Origin: Azonexaceae bacterium
Lineage (GTDB): Bacteria > Pseudomonadota > Gammaproteobacteria > Burkholderiales > Rhodocyclaceae
Direction of reading: 5' to 3'
Assembly: GCA_009469675.1 (NCBI GenBank)
Contig: SSSZ01000013.1
Coordinates: 1-50,861 of the forward strand
Length of the DNA: 50,861 bases
In this document: positions 40,590 through 47,879 of the stretch, piece after piece
Numbering within the stretch: position 1 is the stretch's first letter
Layout of the letters: every line of letters starts with the position of its first letter
Notes under the pieces: model-generated
Databases searched by the model: none
What the model saw: the letters and a program-made list of their open reading frames with translations, nothing else
What the model was told of the DNA's origin: nothing
Position numbers and translations under genes: made by a program

Positions 40590-41606
40590 TCAGCATGGCT
40601 GCGGCTTCTGCCAGCCCTCGTCGTCGGCCAGGGTGCGCTCGGGCCGCGCCCAGTAAGGACGGGCGGTGCCCGATTCGAAATAAATACGCGCCATGATCTC
40701 GGCGAGGACGCCGGTGGTGATGAAATGCAGGCCGGCGATCAGGCCGCCGACGCCGAACAGCAGGAGGGGCCGGGTGCCGACGTTTTCCCCGAGGCCGAAT
40801 TTGACCCAGGCCATCCAGCCCAGGACCAGGGACGACGCGGCGGTGAGGACAAGGCCGATGCCGCCGAAGAAATGGCCTGGCCGGGCGCGAAAGCGCATGA
40901 AGAAATAGACGGCGATGAGGTCGAGAATGACCCGGAAGGTCCGGGAAATACCGTATTTCGAGACCCCGGCTGTGCGCGCATGGTGGCTCACCGGCTCCTG
41001 GGCGATGCGCCGCGGCGTCGTCACCGTGGCCAGCCAGGCGGGGATGAAGCGGTGCATTTCGCCGTAGAGGCGAACGCTTTTGATGACGCTGCCGCGAAAA
41101 GCCTTGAGGCTGCAGCCGTAATCCTGGAGCTTGACGCCGGTCAGGCGGGCGATCAGGCGGTTGGCGATCCGGGATGGCACCTTTCGCAGCAAGAGGCCGT
41201 CCTGGCGGTTCTGCCGCCAGCCCGCCACCAGGTCGAGGTCTTCGCCGAGCAGCCGCGCCACCAGGCGGGGGATGTCGATGGGGTCGTTCTGCAGGTCGCC
41301 GTCCATGGTGACGATGACGTCGCCCCGGGCGGCATCGACCCCGGCCTGCATGGCGGCGGTCTGCTTGAAATTGCGGGTCAGCTCGACCAGGCGCACGTGG
41401 CGGCCGTATTGCCGCGCCGCGGCGGCCGCCCGGTCGGCAGTTTCGTCGCTGCTGCCGTCGTCGACCAGCACCAGCTCCCAGGGAAAGCCGTAGTCGGCCA
41501 GGGCGGCGTGGACCCGCTCGACCAGCGGCGCCACATTGTCGGCCTCGTTGTAGAGCGGCACGACGACGGAAAGGCGGTGGGAAGGCAAGGTAGGGGCGGC
41601 GGTCAT
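40590..41606 (-). CDS. GT2 polyprenyl-phosphate glycosyltransferase (ArnC/DPM-like)
   Basis: It has 338 residues. The GT2 domain has VVVPLYNEADNV, VLVDDGSSDET (nucleotide site), FKQTAAMQAG and TMDGDLQNDP (DXD-like metal site). AGVSKYG and two C-terminal membrane segments follow, the arrangement of enzymes that make undecaprenyl- or dolichyl-phosphate sugars on the cytoplasmic face. It heads the three-gene unit with the GT83-like transferase that would use its product. It is divergent from trpG. Confidence 0.9.
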   Translation of the reverse strand: MTAAPTLPSHRLSVVVPLYNEADNVAPLVERVHAALADYGFPWELVLVDDGSSDETADRAAAAARQYGRHVRLVELTRNFKQTAAMQAGVDAARGDVIVTMDGDLQNDPIDIPRLVARLLGEDLDLVAGWRQNRQDGLLLRKVPSRIANRLIARLTGVKLQDYGCSLKAFRGSVIKSVRLYGEMHRFIPAWLATVTTPRRIAQEPVSHHARTAGVSKYGISRTFRVILDLIAVYFFMRFRARPGHFFGGIGLVLTAASSLVLGWMAWVKFGLGENVGTRPLLLFGVGGLIAGLHFITTGVLAEIMARIYFESGTARPYWARPERTLADDEGWQKPQPC

Positions 41607-41671
41607 CGGGCGGCGATCCGGAAAGCGCGGATTTTAAACGAAAAAGCCCCCGTCCGGCCGGCGGAAATCCC

Positions 41672-41701
41672 TTGCCCGCCCGGCGCCCGCCGTGAAATAA
41701 T
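41672..41701 (+). promoter_or_regulatory. Promoter of the trpG leader
   Basis: TTGCCC (41672-41677), an 18 bp spacer and AATAAT (41696-41701). The predicted start falls near 41708, the A of the leader peptide ATG, so the leader mRNA may be leaderless or nearly so. Confidence 0.5.
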
Positions 41702-41707
41702 CGCCCC

Positions 41708-41770
41708 ATGCGCAAGAATCTGCACCCCGCCTGTTTCGTGACCTGCTGGCGCTGGCGTCGGCCCGCCTGA
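41708..41770 (+). CDS. trpL: trp leader peptide upstream of trpG
   Basis: A 20-codon frame, [20 protein letters not shown], ends 104 bp before trpG. It has two TGG codons close together (residues 14 and 16) in a Trp/Arg context resembling the trpE leader tail (WRRWRP against WRWRRP). Two GC-rich hairpins follow. It gives trpGDC a control region separate from trpE. Confidence 0.75.
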   Translation: MRKNLHPACFVTCWRWRRPA

Positions 41771-41796
41771 ACGTCATTGCCTGCCCGCAAGGGGCG

Positions 41797-41854
41797 GCGG
41801 CCTCCGGGCCGCATCCAAGAAAACAGCGGCGGCGCCCCGGACCCCGGCGGCGCC
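41797..41854 (+). promoter_or_regulatory. Tandem hairpins between trpL and trpG
   Basis: Hairpin 1: GCGGCC (41797-41802), TCCG loop, GGCCGC (41807-41812). Hairpin 2: GGCGCCCCGG (41831-41840), ACC loop, CCGG then a bulged C then GGCGCC (41844-41854). The leader codons TCGGCCCGCC can pair with the left arm of hairpin 1, as expected for alternative attenuator structures. Neither has a T-run; hairpin 2 ends 20 bp before the trpG ATG and could affect its translation. Confidence 0.45.
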
Positions 41855-41874
41855 CGACCACCAAGGGTTCCAAA

Positions 41875-42450
41875 ATGCTTCTGATGATCGACAACTACGA
41901 CAGCTTTACCTACAACCTCGTCCAGTATTTCGGCGAACTGGGCGAAGAAGTCCGCGTCTATCGCAACGACGCCATCTCGGTGGGCGAGATCGCCCGCCTC
42001 AAGCCGCAGTATCTGGTCATTTCCCCGGGGCCCTGCGCGCCGGCCCAGGCGGGCATTTCGCTGGCCGCCATCCGTGAATTCGCCGGCAAGATTCCGCTCC
42101 TCGGCGTCTGCCTCGGCCACCAGTCCATCGGCGAGGCCTTCGGCGGCAAGGTGGTGCATGCCAAAAAGCTGATGCACGGCAAGGTGTCGCCGGTGCATCA
42201 CCGCGACGTCGGCGTCTTCAAAGGCCTGCCCAACCCCCTCACCTGCACCCGCTACCATTCCCTCGCCATCGAGCGGGAAAGCCTGCCGGACTGCCTGGAG
42301 ATCACCGCCTGGACCGACGACGGCGAAATCATGGGGGTCCGCCACAAGACCCTGGCGGTGGAAGGCGTGCAGTTCCACCCCGAATCGATCCTGACCGAAC
42401 GTGGTCACGATTTGCTGAAGCGTTTCCTGGATGAGCATCGGCCGGCTTGA
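41875..42450 (+). CDS. trpG: Anthranilate synthase component II (glutamine amidotransferase)
   Basis: It supplies ammonia from glutamine to TrpE, and in many bacteria also to PabB. It has 191 residues. [15 protein letters not shown] at the start, [12 protein letters not shown], the nucleophile elbow GVCLGHQ, and [11 protein letters not shown] (catalytic His-Glu) are intact. No strong ribosome site is seen (AAGGG at 41863). The gene is separated from trpE by aspA and the glycolipid cassette. Confidence 0.96.
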   Translation: MLLMIDNYDSFTYNLVQYFGELGEEVRVYRNDAISVGEIARLKPQYLVISPGPCAPAQAGISLAAIREFAGKIPLLGVCLGHQSIGEAFGGKVVHAKKLMHGKVSPVHHRDVGVFKGLPNPLTCTRYHSLAIERESLPDCLEITAWTDDGEIMGVRHKTLAVEGVQFHPESILTERGHDLLKRFLDEHRPA

Positions 42451-42486
42451 TTTGCCTTTTTGGCAACTTATAATTGGACATATAAG
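42447..42486 (+). promoter_or_regulatory. vapBC promoter with palindromic operator
   Basis: TTGATT (42447-42452), a 16 bp spacer and a perfect TATAAT (42469-42474). CTTATA (42467-42472) and TATAAG (42481-42486) form an inverted repeat with an 8 bp centre over the -10, typical of toxin-antitoxin autoregulation. The stretch is strikingly AT-rich. TTGCC/GGCAA (42452-42466) is a second small inverted repeat. Confidence 0.75.
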
Positions 42487-42502
42487 TTAGTTCGAGGTCG
42501 CC

Positions 42503-42733
42503 ATGGCTCAAGTCACTTTGTACCTGGATGAAGACACCGAGCGCCTGCTCAAGCAGTCGGCGCAGCGGGCTGGTTTGTCGCAAAGCCGATGGGTGGCCGA
42601 GGTCATCCGCCGTAGCGCCGCGCCCGAATGGCCGGCCTCCCTGCGCGAGGCGCTCGGCGGCTGGCGGGATTTCCCGGAGGCCGAAACCCTGCGTGACGGT
42701 ATAGCGGCGGATGCGGAGCGGGTGTCGTTTTGA
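42503..42733 (+). CDS. Ribbon-helix-helix antitoxin (VapB-like)
   Basis: It has 76 residues. An N-terminal ribbon-helix-helix DNA-binding domain (AQVTLYLDEDTERLLKQSAQRAGLSQSRWVAEVIRRS) is followed by a toxin-binding tail with PEWPASLREALGGWRDFPEAE. It would neutralise the following PIN toxin and repress the operon through the palindrome in its promoter. Its stop overlaps the toxin start (TTGA). Confidence 0.9.
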   Translation: MAQVTLYLDEDTERLLKQSAQRAGLSQSRWVAEVIRRSAAPEWPASLREALGGWRDFPEAETLRDGIAADAERVSF

Positions 42734-43125
42734 TTTTCGCCCTCGACACCAACACCGTCGTTTATGCCTTCAAGGGCATCGGGCGAGCCAAGGATTCCTT
42801 GCTCGCCACGCCCCGCGATCAAGTGGCGTTGCCGGCGGTGGTGGCCTACGAAATCGAATACGGATTGGCACGCCAGCCGGAGGCGGGCCGCAAGCGTGCC
42901 CAATGGGAAGAATTCCTGGCGGCGGTCAAGGTGCTGCCCTTCGACAGCGAGGCAGCCCTGGCATCGGCGCAGATCCGCGCCGAGCTGGAAGCGGCGGGTC
43001 AGGGCATCGGTCCCCACGACGTCCTGATTGCCGGCACTGCAGTGGCCCATGGTGCCACCCTGGTTACGCACAACACCCGCGAGTTTGGCCGTATCGCCCG
43101 GCTCGCCCTGGTCGACTGGTTTTGA
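42730..43125 (+). CDS. PIN-domain ribonuclease toxin (VapC-like)
   Basis: It has 131 residues from a TTG at 42730. The PIN acidic residues are Asp6 (FALDTN), Glu41/43 (YEIEYG) and Asp97 (GPHDVLIAG), followed by [12 protein letters not shown]. Such toxins cleave tRNA or rRNA when freed. The TA pair lies between trpG and trpD; its stop is 10 bp before trpD, so trpD may be read both from the trp leader and from the vap promoter. Confidence 0.9.
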   Translation: MIFALDTNTVVYAFKGIGRAKDSLLATPRDQVALPAVVAYEIEYGLARQPEAGRKRAQWEEFLAAVKVLPFDSEAALASAQIRAELEAAGQGIGPHDVLIAGTAVAHGATLVTHNTREFGRIARLALVDWF

Positions 43126-43135
43126 GGAGGAAGGC

Positions 43136-44158
43136 ATGACCCCACAAGAAGCCCTGCAGCGCGTTATCGAGCACCGCGAAATCTTCCACGACGAAATGGT
43201 TTCCCTGATGGGGCAGATCATGGGCGGCGAGGTTTCGCCGGTGATGATCGCCGCCATCACCATCGGCCTGCGGGTCAAGAAGGAAACCATCGGCGAAATC
43301 GCCGCCGCCGCCTCGGTGATGCGCGAATTGTCGAGCAAGGTGGCGGTCGCCGACCCCAGCCGTCTGGTCGATACCTGCGGCACCGGCGGCGACGGCGCCC
43401 ACACCTTCAACATCTCCACCGCCGCCATGTTTGTCGCCGCCGCGGCCGGGGCGCGGGTCGCCAAGCACGGCGGGCGCTCGGTTTCCAGCCAGTCGGGCAG
43501 CGCCGACGTGCTCGAGGCCCTGGGCGCCAACATCAGCCTCTCCCCCGAGCAGGTCGGCCGCTGCATCGATGAAGTCGGCATCGGCTTCATGTTCGCCCCC
43601 AGCCACCACGCGGCCATGAAGCACGCCGCGCCGGTGCGCCGCGAACTGGGGGTGCGCACCCTGTTCAACATTCTCGGTCCCCTGACCAACCCGGCCAATG
43701 CGCCGCAGCAGGTGATGGGCGTCTTCCACCCCGATCTGGTGGGCATCCAGGTCCGCGTCCTGCAGCGCCTGGGCAGCCAGCGGGCGCTTACCGTCTTCGG
43801 CCGCGAAGGCCTCGACGAAATCTCCATCTCCGGCCGCACCCTGGTGGGCGAGTTGAAGGACGGCCGGGTCAGCGAATACGAGGTGCACCCCGAGCAGTTC
43901 AACCTGCCGGTGCACGATCCCCGCGTGCTGCGGGTGGGCAGCGTCGAAGAATCGAAAGCCATGCTCCTGGGGGCGCTGGACAACAAGCTCGGCGCCGCCC
44001 GCGACATCGTGGCGCTAAACGCCGGCGCCAGCATCTACGTATGCGGCCTTGCCGAAACGCTGGCTGATGGCGTCGACAAGGCTTTCGAGACCATCGCCTC
44101 GGGAGCGGCCCGGGCCAAGGTCGAGCAATTTGTGGCGGCGACCAAGGGATTTGCGTGA
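43136..44158 (+). CDS. trpD: Anthranilate phosphoribosyltransferase
   Basis: It transfers phosphoribosyl from PRPP to anthranilate. It has 340 residues from the ATG at 43136 (GAGGAAGG upstream). [17 protein letters not shown] is the PRPP-binding loop, [21 protein letters not shown] the anthranilate site, and [11 protein letters not shown] is conserved. The upstream open frame to 43028 lies in the toxin gene. The gene is followed by the GxxExxY element rather than directly by trpC. Confidence 0.97.
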   Translation: MTPQEALQRVIEHREIFHDEMVSLMGQIMGGEVSPVMIAAITIGLRVKKETIGEIAAAASVMRELSSKVAVADPSRLVDTCGTGGDGAHTFNISTAAMFVAAAAGARVAKHGGRSVSSQSGSADVLEALGANISLSPEQVGRCIDEVGIGFMFAPSHHAAMKHAAPVRRELGVRTLFNILGPLTNPANAPQQVMGVFHPDLVGIQVRVLQRLGSQRALTVFGREGLDEISISGRTLVGELKDGRVSEYEVHPEQFNLPVHDPRVLRVGSVEESKAMLLGALDNKLGAARDIVALNAGASIYVCGLAETLADGVDKAFETIASGAARAKVEQFVAATKGFA

Positions 44159-44171
44159 TCGAGGCGCTGTT

Positions 44172-44573
44172 TTGAAACGCAGAGACGCCGAGGCGCAGAG
44201 TATCAATGCGGTAACCGAAGCGATCATCGGAGCGGCGATCGAAGTACATAAGGCGCTCGGGCCGGGGCTTTTGGAATCGGCCTACGAGGCCTGCCTGTGC
44301 CACGAACTGGCGTTGCGCAAGCTCGCCTTTCGCCGCCAGGAACCGGTGCCGGTGATCTACAAGTCGGTTCGCCTCGATTGCGGCTATGTCTTGGATCTGC
44401 TGGTCGAGGATCGCGTGGTGGTTGAGTTGAAAGCCGTGGAATCCTTGCAACCGGTTCATGCGTCGCAACTGCTCACCTATCTGCGCCTACTCGATAAGCC
44501 CCTTGGCTTGCTGATAAATTTTCGTACTACCAAGCTCGTTGACGGAGTCAAACGTGTTGCCAACAACCTGTAA
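44172..44573 (+). CDS. GxxExxY protein (PDDEXK_3-like nuclease fold)
   Basis: It has 133 residues from the TTG at 44172. The GxxExxY motif is GLLESAY at residues 32-38, within [25 protein letters not shown]. The nuclease-like core is Asp75 (VLDLL) and Glu85-x-Lys87 (VVVELKAVE), then [19 protein letters not shown]. Residues 2-9 (KRRDAEAQ) are encoded by the palindrome arm itself. The family has a restriction-endonuclease-like fold but its function is not established. No ribosome site is visible before the TTG. Confidence 0.85.
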   Translation: MKRRDAEAQSINAVTEAIIGAAIEVHKALGPGLLESAYEACLCHELALRKLAFRRQEPVPVIYKSVRLDCGYVLDLLVEDRVVVELKAVESLQPVHASQLLTYLRLLDKPLGLLINFRTTKLVDGVKRVANNL

Positions 44574-44601
44574 TTCTCTGCGCCTCTGCGCCTCTGCGTT
44601 T
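44175..44601. mobile_element. Palindrome-flanked GxxExxY element (copy F)
   Basis: The left arm 44175-44200 (AAACGCAGAGACGCCGAGGC...) and right arm 44576-44601 are inverted copies identical at 24 of 26 positions. They enclose 375 bp that hold one gene and nothing else; the left arm encodes that gene's first residues and the right arm begins 2 bp after its stop. No clear target duplication was found. The arms belong to the same family as copies A, B, C, D and E. Confidence 0.6.
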
Positions 44602-44612
44602 GGATTGGCCCC

Positions 44613-45404
44613 ATGAGTTCCGACATCCTCAACCAAATCCTCGCCACCAAACACCAGGAAGTCGCCGCCGCCCGGTCCGCCAGGCCGCTCGCTGCCGTCC
44701 GCGCCGAAGCCGAGGCCCAGCCGGCCCCCCGCGACTTCGTCGGCGCCATCCGGGCCAGGATCGCCGCCGGCCGGCCGGCGGTGATCGCCGAAATCAAGAA
44801 GGCCAGCCCCTCCAAGGGCGTCATCCGCCCCGATTTTCGCCCCGCCGAAATCGCCGCCAGCTACGAAAAGGCCGGCGCCGCCTGCCTCTCTGTCCTCACC
44901 GACCGGGACTACTTCCAGGGCGCCCCGGAATACCTCGTGGCCGCCCGCGCCGCCTGCGCGCTGCCCGTCCTGCGCAAGGACTTCATGGTCGATGCCTACC
45001 AGGTCTACGAAGCCCGGGCCATGGGCGCCGATTGCATCCTGCTCATCGCTGCCGCCCTCGACCTCCCGGCCATGCGGGAACTGGAGTCCCTCGCCCACGC
45101 CCTGGGCCTGGCGGTGCTGGTGGAAGTGCACAACGGCGCCGAACTCGACCTCGCCCTGCAACTGACCACCCCCCTGGTCGGCATCAACAACCGCAACCTG
45201 CGGACTTTCGAGGTTTCCCTCCAGACCACCCTCGACCTGCTCCCCCGCCTCCCGGCCGAACGCATCGTCGTCACAGAAAGCGGCATCCTGGCCCGCCCCG
45301 ACGTCGCCCTGATGCGCCGCCACCGGGTCGACAGCTTCCTGGTCGGCGAAGCCTTCATGCGCGCTGCCGACCCCGGCCGCGAACTCGCCACCCTCTTTGC
45401 CTGA
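44613..45404 (+). CDS. trpC: Indole-3-glycerol-phosphate synthase
   Basis: It closes the indole ring of the Trp precursor. It has 263 residues and a TIM barrel: [17 protein letters not shown] (catalytic Lys), [62 protein letters not shown] and VTESGI are all present. The ATG at 44613 has no good ribosome site, because the right arm of the GxxExxY element ends 11 bp before it. Confidence 0.97.
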   Translation: MSSDILNQILATKHQEVAAARSARPLAAVRAEAEAQPAPRDFVGAIRARIAAGRPAVIAEIKKASPSKGVIRPDFRPAEIAASYEKAGAACLSVLTDRDYFQGAPEYLVAARAACALPVLRKDFMVDAYQVYEARAMGADCILLIAAALDLPAMRELESLAHALGLAVLVEVHNGAELDLALQLTTPLVGINNRNLRTFEVSLQTTLDLLPRLPAERIVVTESGILARPDVALMRRHRVDSFLVGEAFMRAADPGRELATLFA

Positions 45405-45475
45405 GCCGCCCGCCACCCGGGTGTTGCAACGGCACAACAAATTCGTCCCGGCGAGCGGCAAAAGGCAATCAGGAA

Positions 45476-45504
45476 TTGCTTGCCAAGGGGTGGGGCGGCA
45501 CAAT
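45476..45504 (+). promoter_or_regulatory. Porin promoter
   Basis: TTGCTT (45476-45481), a 17 bp spacer and CACAAT (45499-45504), about 80 bp before the porin ATG, leaving a moderately long leader. AAGGAG (45574-45579) is the ribosome site. Confidence 0.5.
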
Positions 45505-45585
45505 GCTCCCAACTTCTCAATCCGAGAGGTAAAGCTAGCCATCCCCTACCAGGGAAGGCTAAAACTAACCACTAAGGAGTTTTCA

Positions 45586-46665
45586 ATGCAAAAGAAACTG
45601 ATCGCTCTGGCCATCGCTGGCTTCGCCGGCTCCGCCTTCGCCCAGTCCAACGTCACCGTCTACGGTGTCATGGACGCCACCTACGACTACATCGGCGCCT
45701 CCAAGAGCACCGCCGCCACCCAAGTCAAGAACGACGGCCGCGTTTCCGCCAACTCTTCCTACCTCGGCTTCAAGGGTGTCGAAGACCTGGGCAACGGCCT
45801 GAAGGCCGTGTTCCAGACCGAAGGCGGCCTGAGCAACGACAGCGCCGGTTCCTGGGGTGGCTCTAACCGCGACACCTTCGTCGGCCTGACCGGCGGTTTC
45901 GGCAGCGTCCTGCTCGGCAACTTCACTGGCCCCGCCCGTTTGATCGGTGCGAAGGTTGACGTCAACTCCGGTGCTACCGGCATTGGTTTCCAAGGCGCTA
46001 TTTATGGCCGTGGCACCACCACTTCGGGCGCTTCCTCCGGTACCCGTACTGGTTTCGACGATCGCACCGCCAACGCCGTTGCCTATTCGTCTCCGAATTT
46101 CTCCGGTTTTAGCGCCCAGGCCGTTTGGGGCGCTGGTTCCGAAGCTAAGGACTCGACCACCCGTACCGATAACGTTTTCGCTCTCGGCCTGAACTACGAG
46201 AACGGCCCCTTCTACGCCGCTTATGCCTATACCCTGAACGATGCCAAGACTGCCGGCGCCAACTCTGATGCGCGCAGCCACCGTCTGGGCGGTGTCTACA
46301 AGGGCGGCTGGGGCCAGGTTGGCGTGCTGTGGGACAGCACCGACACCAACACCAGCACCAGCGGGAACAAGCGTAACGCTTACCTGCTGAACGGTAAGGT
46401 CAATGTCGGAGCTGGCGCCATCATCGCCGGCTGGGCCAAAGCCAACAAGCTGGACGGCGTTGCTAATACCGGTGCTTCGCACTACTTCGTGGGTTACGAG
46501 CACAGCCTGTCCAAGCGCACCATCCTCAAGGCTGTCTACGCTGCTGTGAAGAACCAGTCCGCTGCCAACTACAACTTCTACAACGGCGCCACTGGCGAAG
46601 TTAATGGTACCGTTGATGGCAACGACCCGAAGGGTCTGCAAGTTGGCATTCGCCACTCCTTCTAA
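45586..46665 (+). CDS. Outer membrane porin (betaproteobacterial Porin_4 type)
   Basis: It has 359 residues. The signal peptide MQKKLIALAIAGFAGSAFA is followed by QSNVTVYGVMDATYDYIG, the standard porin start. FKGVEDLGNGLKAVFQTEGG and RDTFVGLTGGFGSVLLGNF are conserved barrel and loop-3 segments, and the chain ends VGIRHSF with the C-terminal Phe required for BamA insertion. It forms a trimeric diffusion channel. Codons ending in T (GCT, GGT, TCT) are more common than in neighbours, as in highly expressed genes. A strong terminator follows. Confidence 0.95.
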   Translation: MQKKLIALAIAGFAGSAFAQSNVTVYGVMDATYDYIGASKSTAATQVKNDGRVSANSSYLGFKGVEDLGNGLKAVFQTEGGLSNDSAGSWGGSNRDTFVGLTGGFGSVLLGNFTGPARLIGAKVDVNSGATGIGFQGAIYGRGTTTSGASSGTRTGFDDRTANAVAYSSPNFSGFSAQAVWGAGSEAKDSTTRTDNVFALGLNYENGPFYAAYAYTLNDAKTAGANSDARSHRLGGVYKGGWGQVGVLWDSTDTNTSTSGNKRNAYLLNGKVNVGAGAIIAGWAKANKLDGVANTGASHYFVGYEHSLSKRTILKAVYAAVKNQSAANYNFYNGATGEVNGTVDGNDPKGLQVGIRHSF

Positions 46666-46691
46666 TTTGGCCTAGCCAATTGGAACGTAAA

Positions 46692-46718
46692 ACGGGCGCT
46701 TCGGCGCCCGTTTTTTTT
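46692..46718 (+). terminator. Strong terminator after the porin gene
   Basis: ACGGGCGC (46692-46699), TTCG, GCGCCCGT (46704-46711), then a run of T to 46718. The loop is the stable C(UUCG)G tetraloop. Confidence 0.95.
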
Positions 46719-46729
46719 CACCTCGCGTC

Positions 46730-46832
46730 GTCGTATCAAGACCCTGCGAGTCTTTCGCCCTGCCGCGGCCAAGCGCTCAAGATTGCTCACGGAGTAGCTT
46801 CGTCGACCGGGCATGGCCTGTTTCGCTGCGGC
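46730..46832 (-). pseudogene. Decayed hepT/mntA junction fragment
   Basis: Read on the minus strand, a GTG at 46790 opens NLERLAAAGRKTRRVLIRR, which parallels DLERLAAGNRDKARRAIDR at the start of the intact hepT gene (47506). The bases before it (46791-46832) align with the end of the mntA pseudogene (GCGAAACA... CCCG.TCGACG) with an 11 bp deletion. Only about 100 bp of homology remain, ending near the porin terminator. Confidence 0.65.
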
Positions 46833-46842
46833 CGGGAACGGA

Positions 46843-46867
46843 TTGAGCCGCAGAGGCGCAGAACAAG
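46843..46867. repeat. Half copy D of the palindromic element
   Basis: TTGAGCCGCAGAGGCGCAGA and a few more bases match the left arms of copies A, C and E. No matching right arm follows; tandem repeats begin 11 bp later. Confidence 0.6.
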
Positions 46868-46877
46868 ACAATAGTTC

Positions 46878-47016
46878 GCAGCGTACCAGCAGCGTACCAG
46901 GGTCACAGCAGCGTACCAGCAGCAGCGTACCAGGGTCACAGCAGCGTACCAGGGTCAGGTCTTGCGCCAACGTGTAGCAGGGTCAAACGTGTAGCAGGGT
47001 CAGGTCTTGCACCAAC
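46878..47016. repeat. Tandem repeats with GCGTACCAG and GGGTCAGGTCTTGC units
   Basis: GCGTACCAG occurs five times (46881, 46892, 46911, 46925, 46944), mostly followed by GGTCACAGCA. CGTGTAGCAGGGTCA occurs at 46971 and 46988. GGGTCAGGTCTTGC(G/A)CCAAC occurs at 46952 and 46997. The units are related (TACCAGGGTCA against TAGCAGGGTCA) and spacing is irregular (11-19 bp). No coding potential is seen in 46666-47065 apart from the pseudogene fragment. Confidence 0.8.
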
Positions 47017-47065
47017 ACATCACGCAGCCAAATTTCAGCTAGACCGCGGCCCTGCCGTTAGCGAT

Positions 47066-47506
47066 TCAAGCGCCAGCGATTTGCTTGCCGGCCTCGAGCA
47101 ACTCGGGGCCGTAGGTTTTGGCAATCAAGTCGAACATCTGGGCGGTTTGTTCGGGGAGATAATCGTGAACGATGCGGTTTCTGATGTTGCGCATTTCGAG
47201 CCAAAGTGAGGCTGAACCGACCAGCCGCAATTTTTCCATGCGGTTGAGGAGGTTGCGCGGGGTGTCGGATTGTTCGGCGAATTCAGCCAGCTCGTGGCTG
47301 CGGAAATAACGCAGGCAGCATTCGACGGCGCGGACAAAGCGGTCCGCCAGGGCGTCGTAGGGTTCGGGGGCTTTGGGGGTGTAGTTGATCCTGGGGTCAA
47401 AGGCCTGGGAATCGGCGAGGGAGGCGACGAGGGAGGCGGTGACCCGGTCGATGGCGCGGCGCGCCTTGTCGCGGTTACCGGCGGCCAGGCGTTCAAGATC
47501 GGTCAT
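47066..47506 (-). CDS. hepT: HEPN-domain toxin (HepT-like) / nucleotidyltransferase substrate-binding protein
   Basis: It has 146 residues from the ATG at 47504-47506; the longer frame to 47560 belongs to the mntA tail. It is all-helical, and RNIRNRIVHDY carries the HEPN ribonuclease motif RX4H (Arg109, His114) with Tyr116, the RX4HXY form found in HepT toxins. In the MntA-HepT system the nucleotidyltransferase MntA adenylylates that Tyr to silence the toxin. Here the partner gene overlaps by 14 bp but has an internal stop. Confidence 0.82.
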   Translation of the reverse strand: MTDLERLAAGNRDKARRAIDRVTASLVASLADSQAFDPRINYTPKAPEPYDALADRFVRAVECCLRYFRSHELAEFAEQSDTPRNLLNRMEKLRLVGSASLWLEMRNIRNRIVHDYLPEQTAQMFDLIAKTYGPELLEAGKQIAGA

Positions 47507-47804
47507 AGCACAATAGCCCCGTCGAGCGGGCAATGCGATGAGGCAGTGTTTCGCAGCCACCGGGATGGGCGATCAGGATGTCGATTTTCTGGTCCCCCAG
47601 GGCTTCCTGCCGTTCGGTTTCGAGGACGATGGAGGCGGGCAAGTCCTGTTCGACGGGCTAGCCGCAGTCGATCAGGAGGTCGATGTCGCCGCCACGGGCG
47701 TTGTCGTCGGTGCGCGAGCCGGAAAGCCAGGCGCGGGCGGAAGGGCCGAAGCATTGGGCGACGGCCTCGCGGATGAGCCGTCGCTCCTGCGGGGCTGGGC
47801 GCAT
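47493..47804 (-). pseudogene. mntA: MntA-like nucleotidyltransferase antitoxin, interrupted by an amber codon
   Basis: From the ATG at 47802-47804 the frame reads 48 residues with the active-site motif GSRTDDNARGGDIDLLID (GSX9-10DXD), then TAG at 47658-47660. The same frame continues open for 54 more codons (ETERQEALGDQKIDILIAHPGG, the usual C-terminal half) to TGA at 47493-47495, overlapping hepT. CAG to TAG is the simplest change. The DXD pair lies before the stop, but the third acidic residue (KIDIL) lies after it. Confidence 0.8.
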
Positions 47805-47879
47805 AAGGCTGGAAGGCGATCCAGGGCCTGCACGGCCTGATTCCAGCGTATCACCCGGTGCGGTGGCCGGGAAAACGGA

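Noticed and set aside
44613-45542. Minus-strand 351-codon frame opposite trpC
   Set aside because: trpC is intact on the plus strand with all motifs; the minus frame has no recognisable domain.
46878-47016. CRISPR array
   Set aside because: Repeat units are 9-20 bp with irregular 11-19 bp spacing, the spacers are themselves repeated, and no cas gene is nearby.
47538-47840. 100-codon plus-strand frame opposite the mntA pseudogene
   Set aside because: It is the antisense of the nucleotidyltransferase, whose GSX9-10DXD motif reads on the minus strand.
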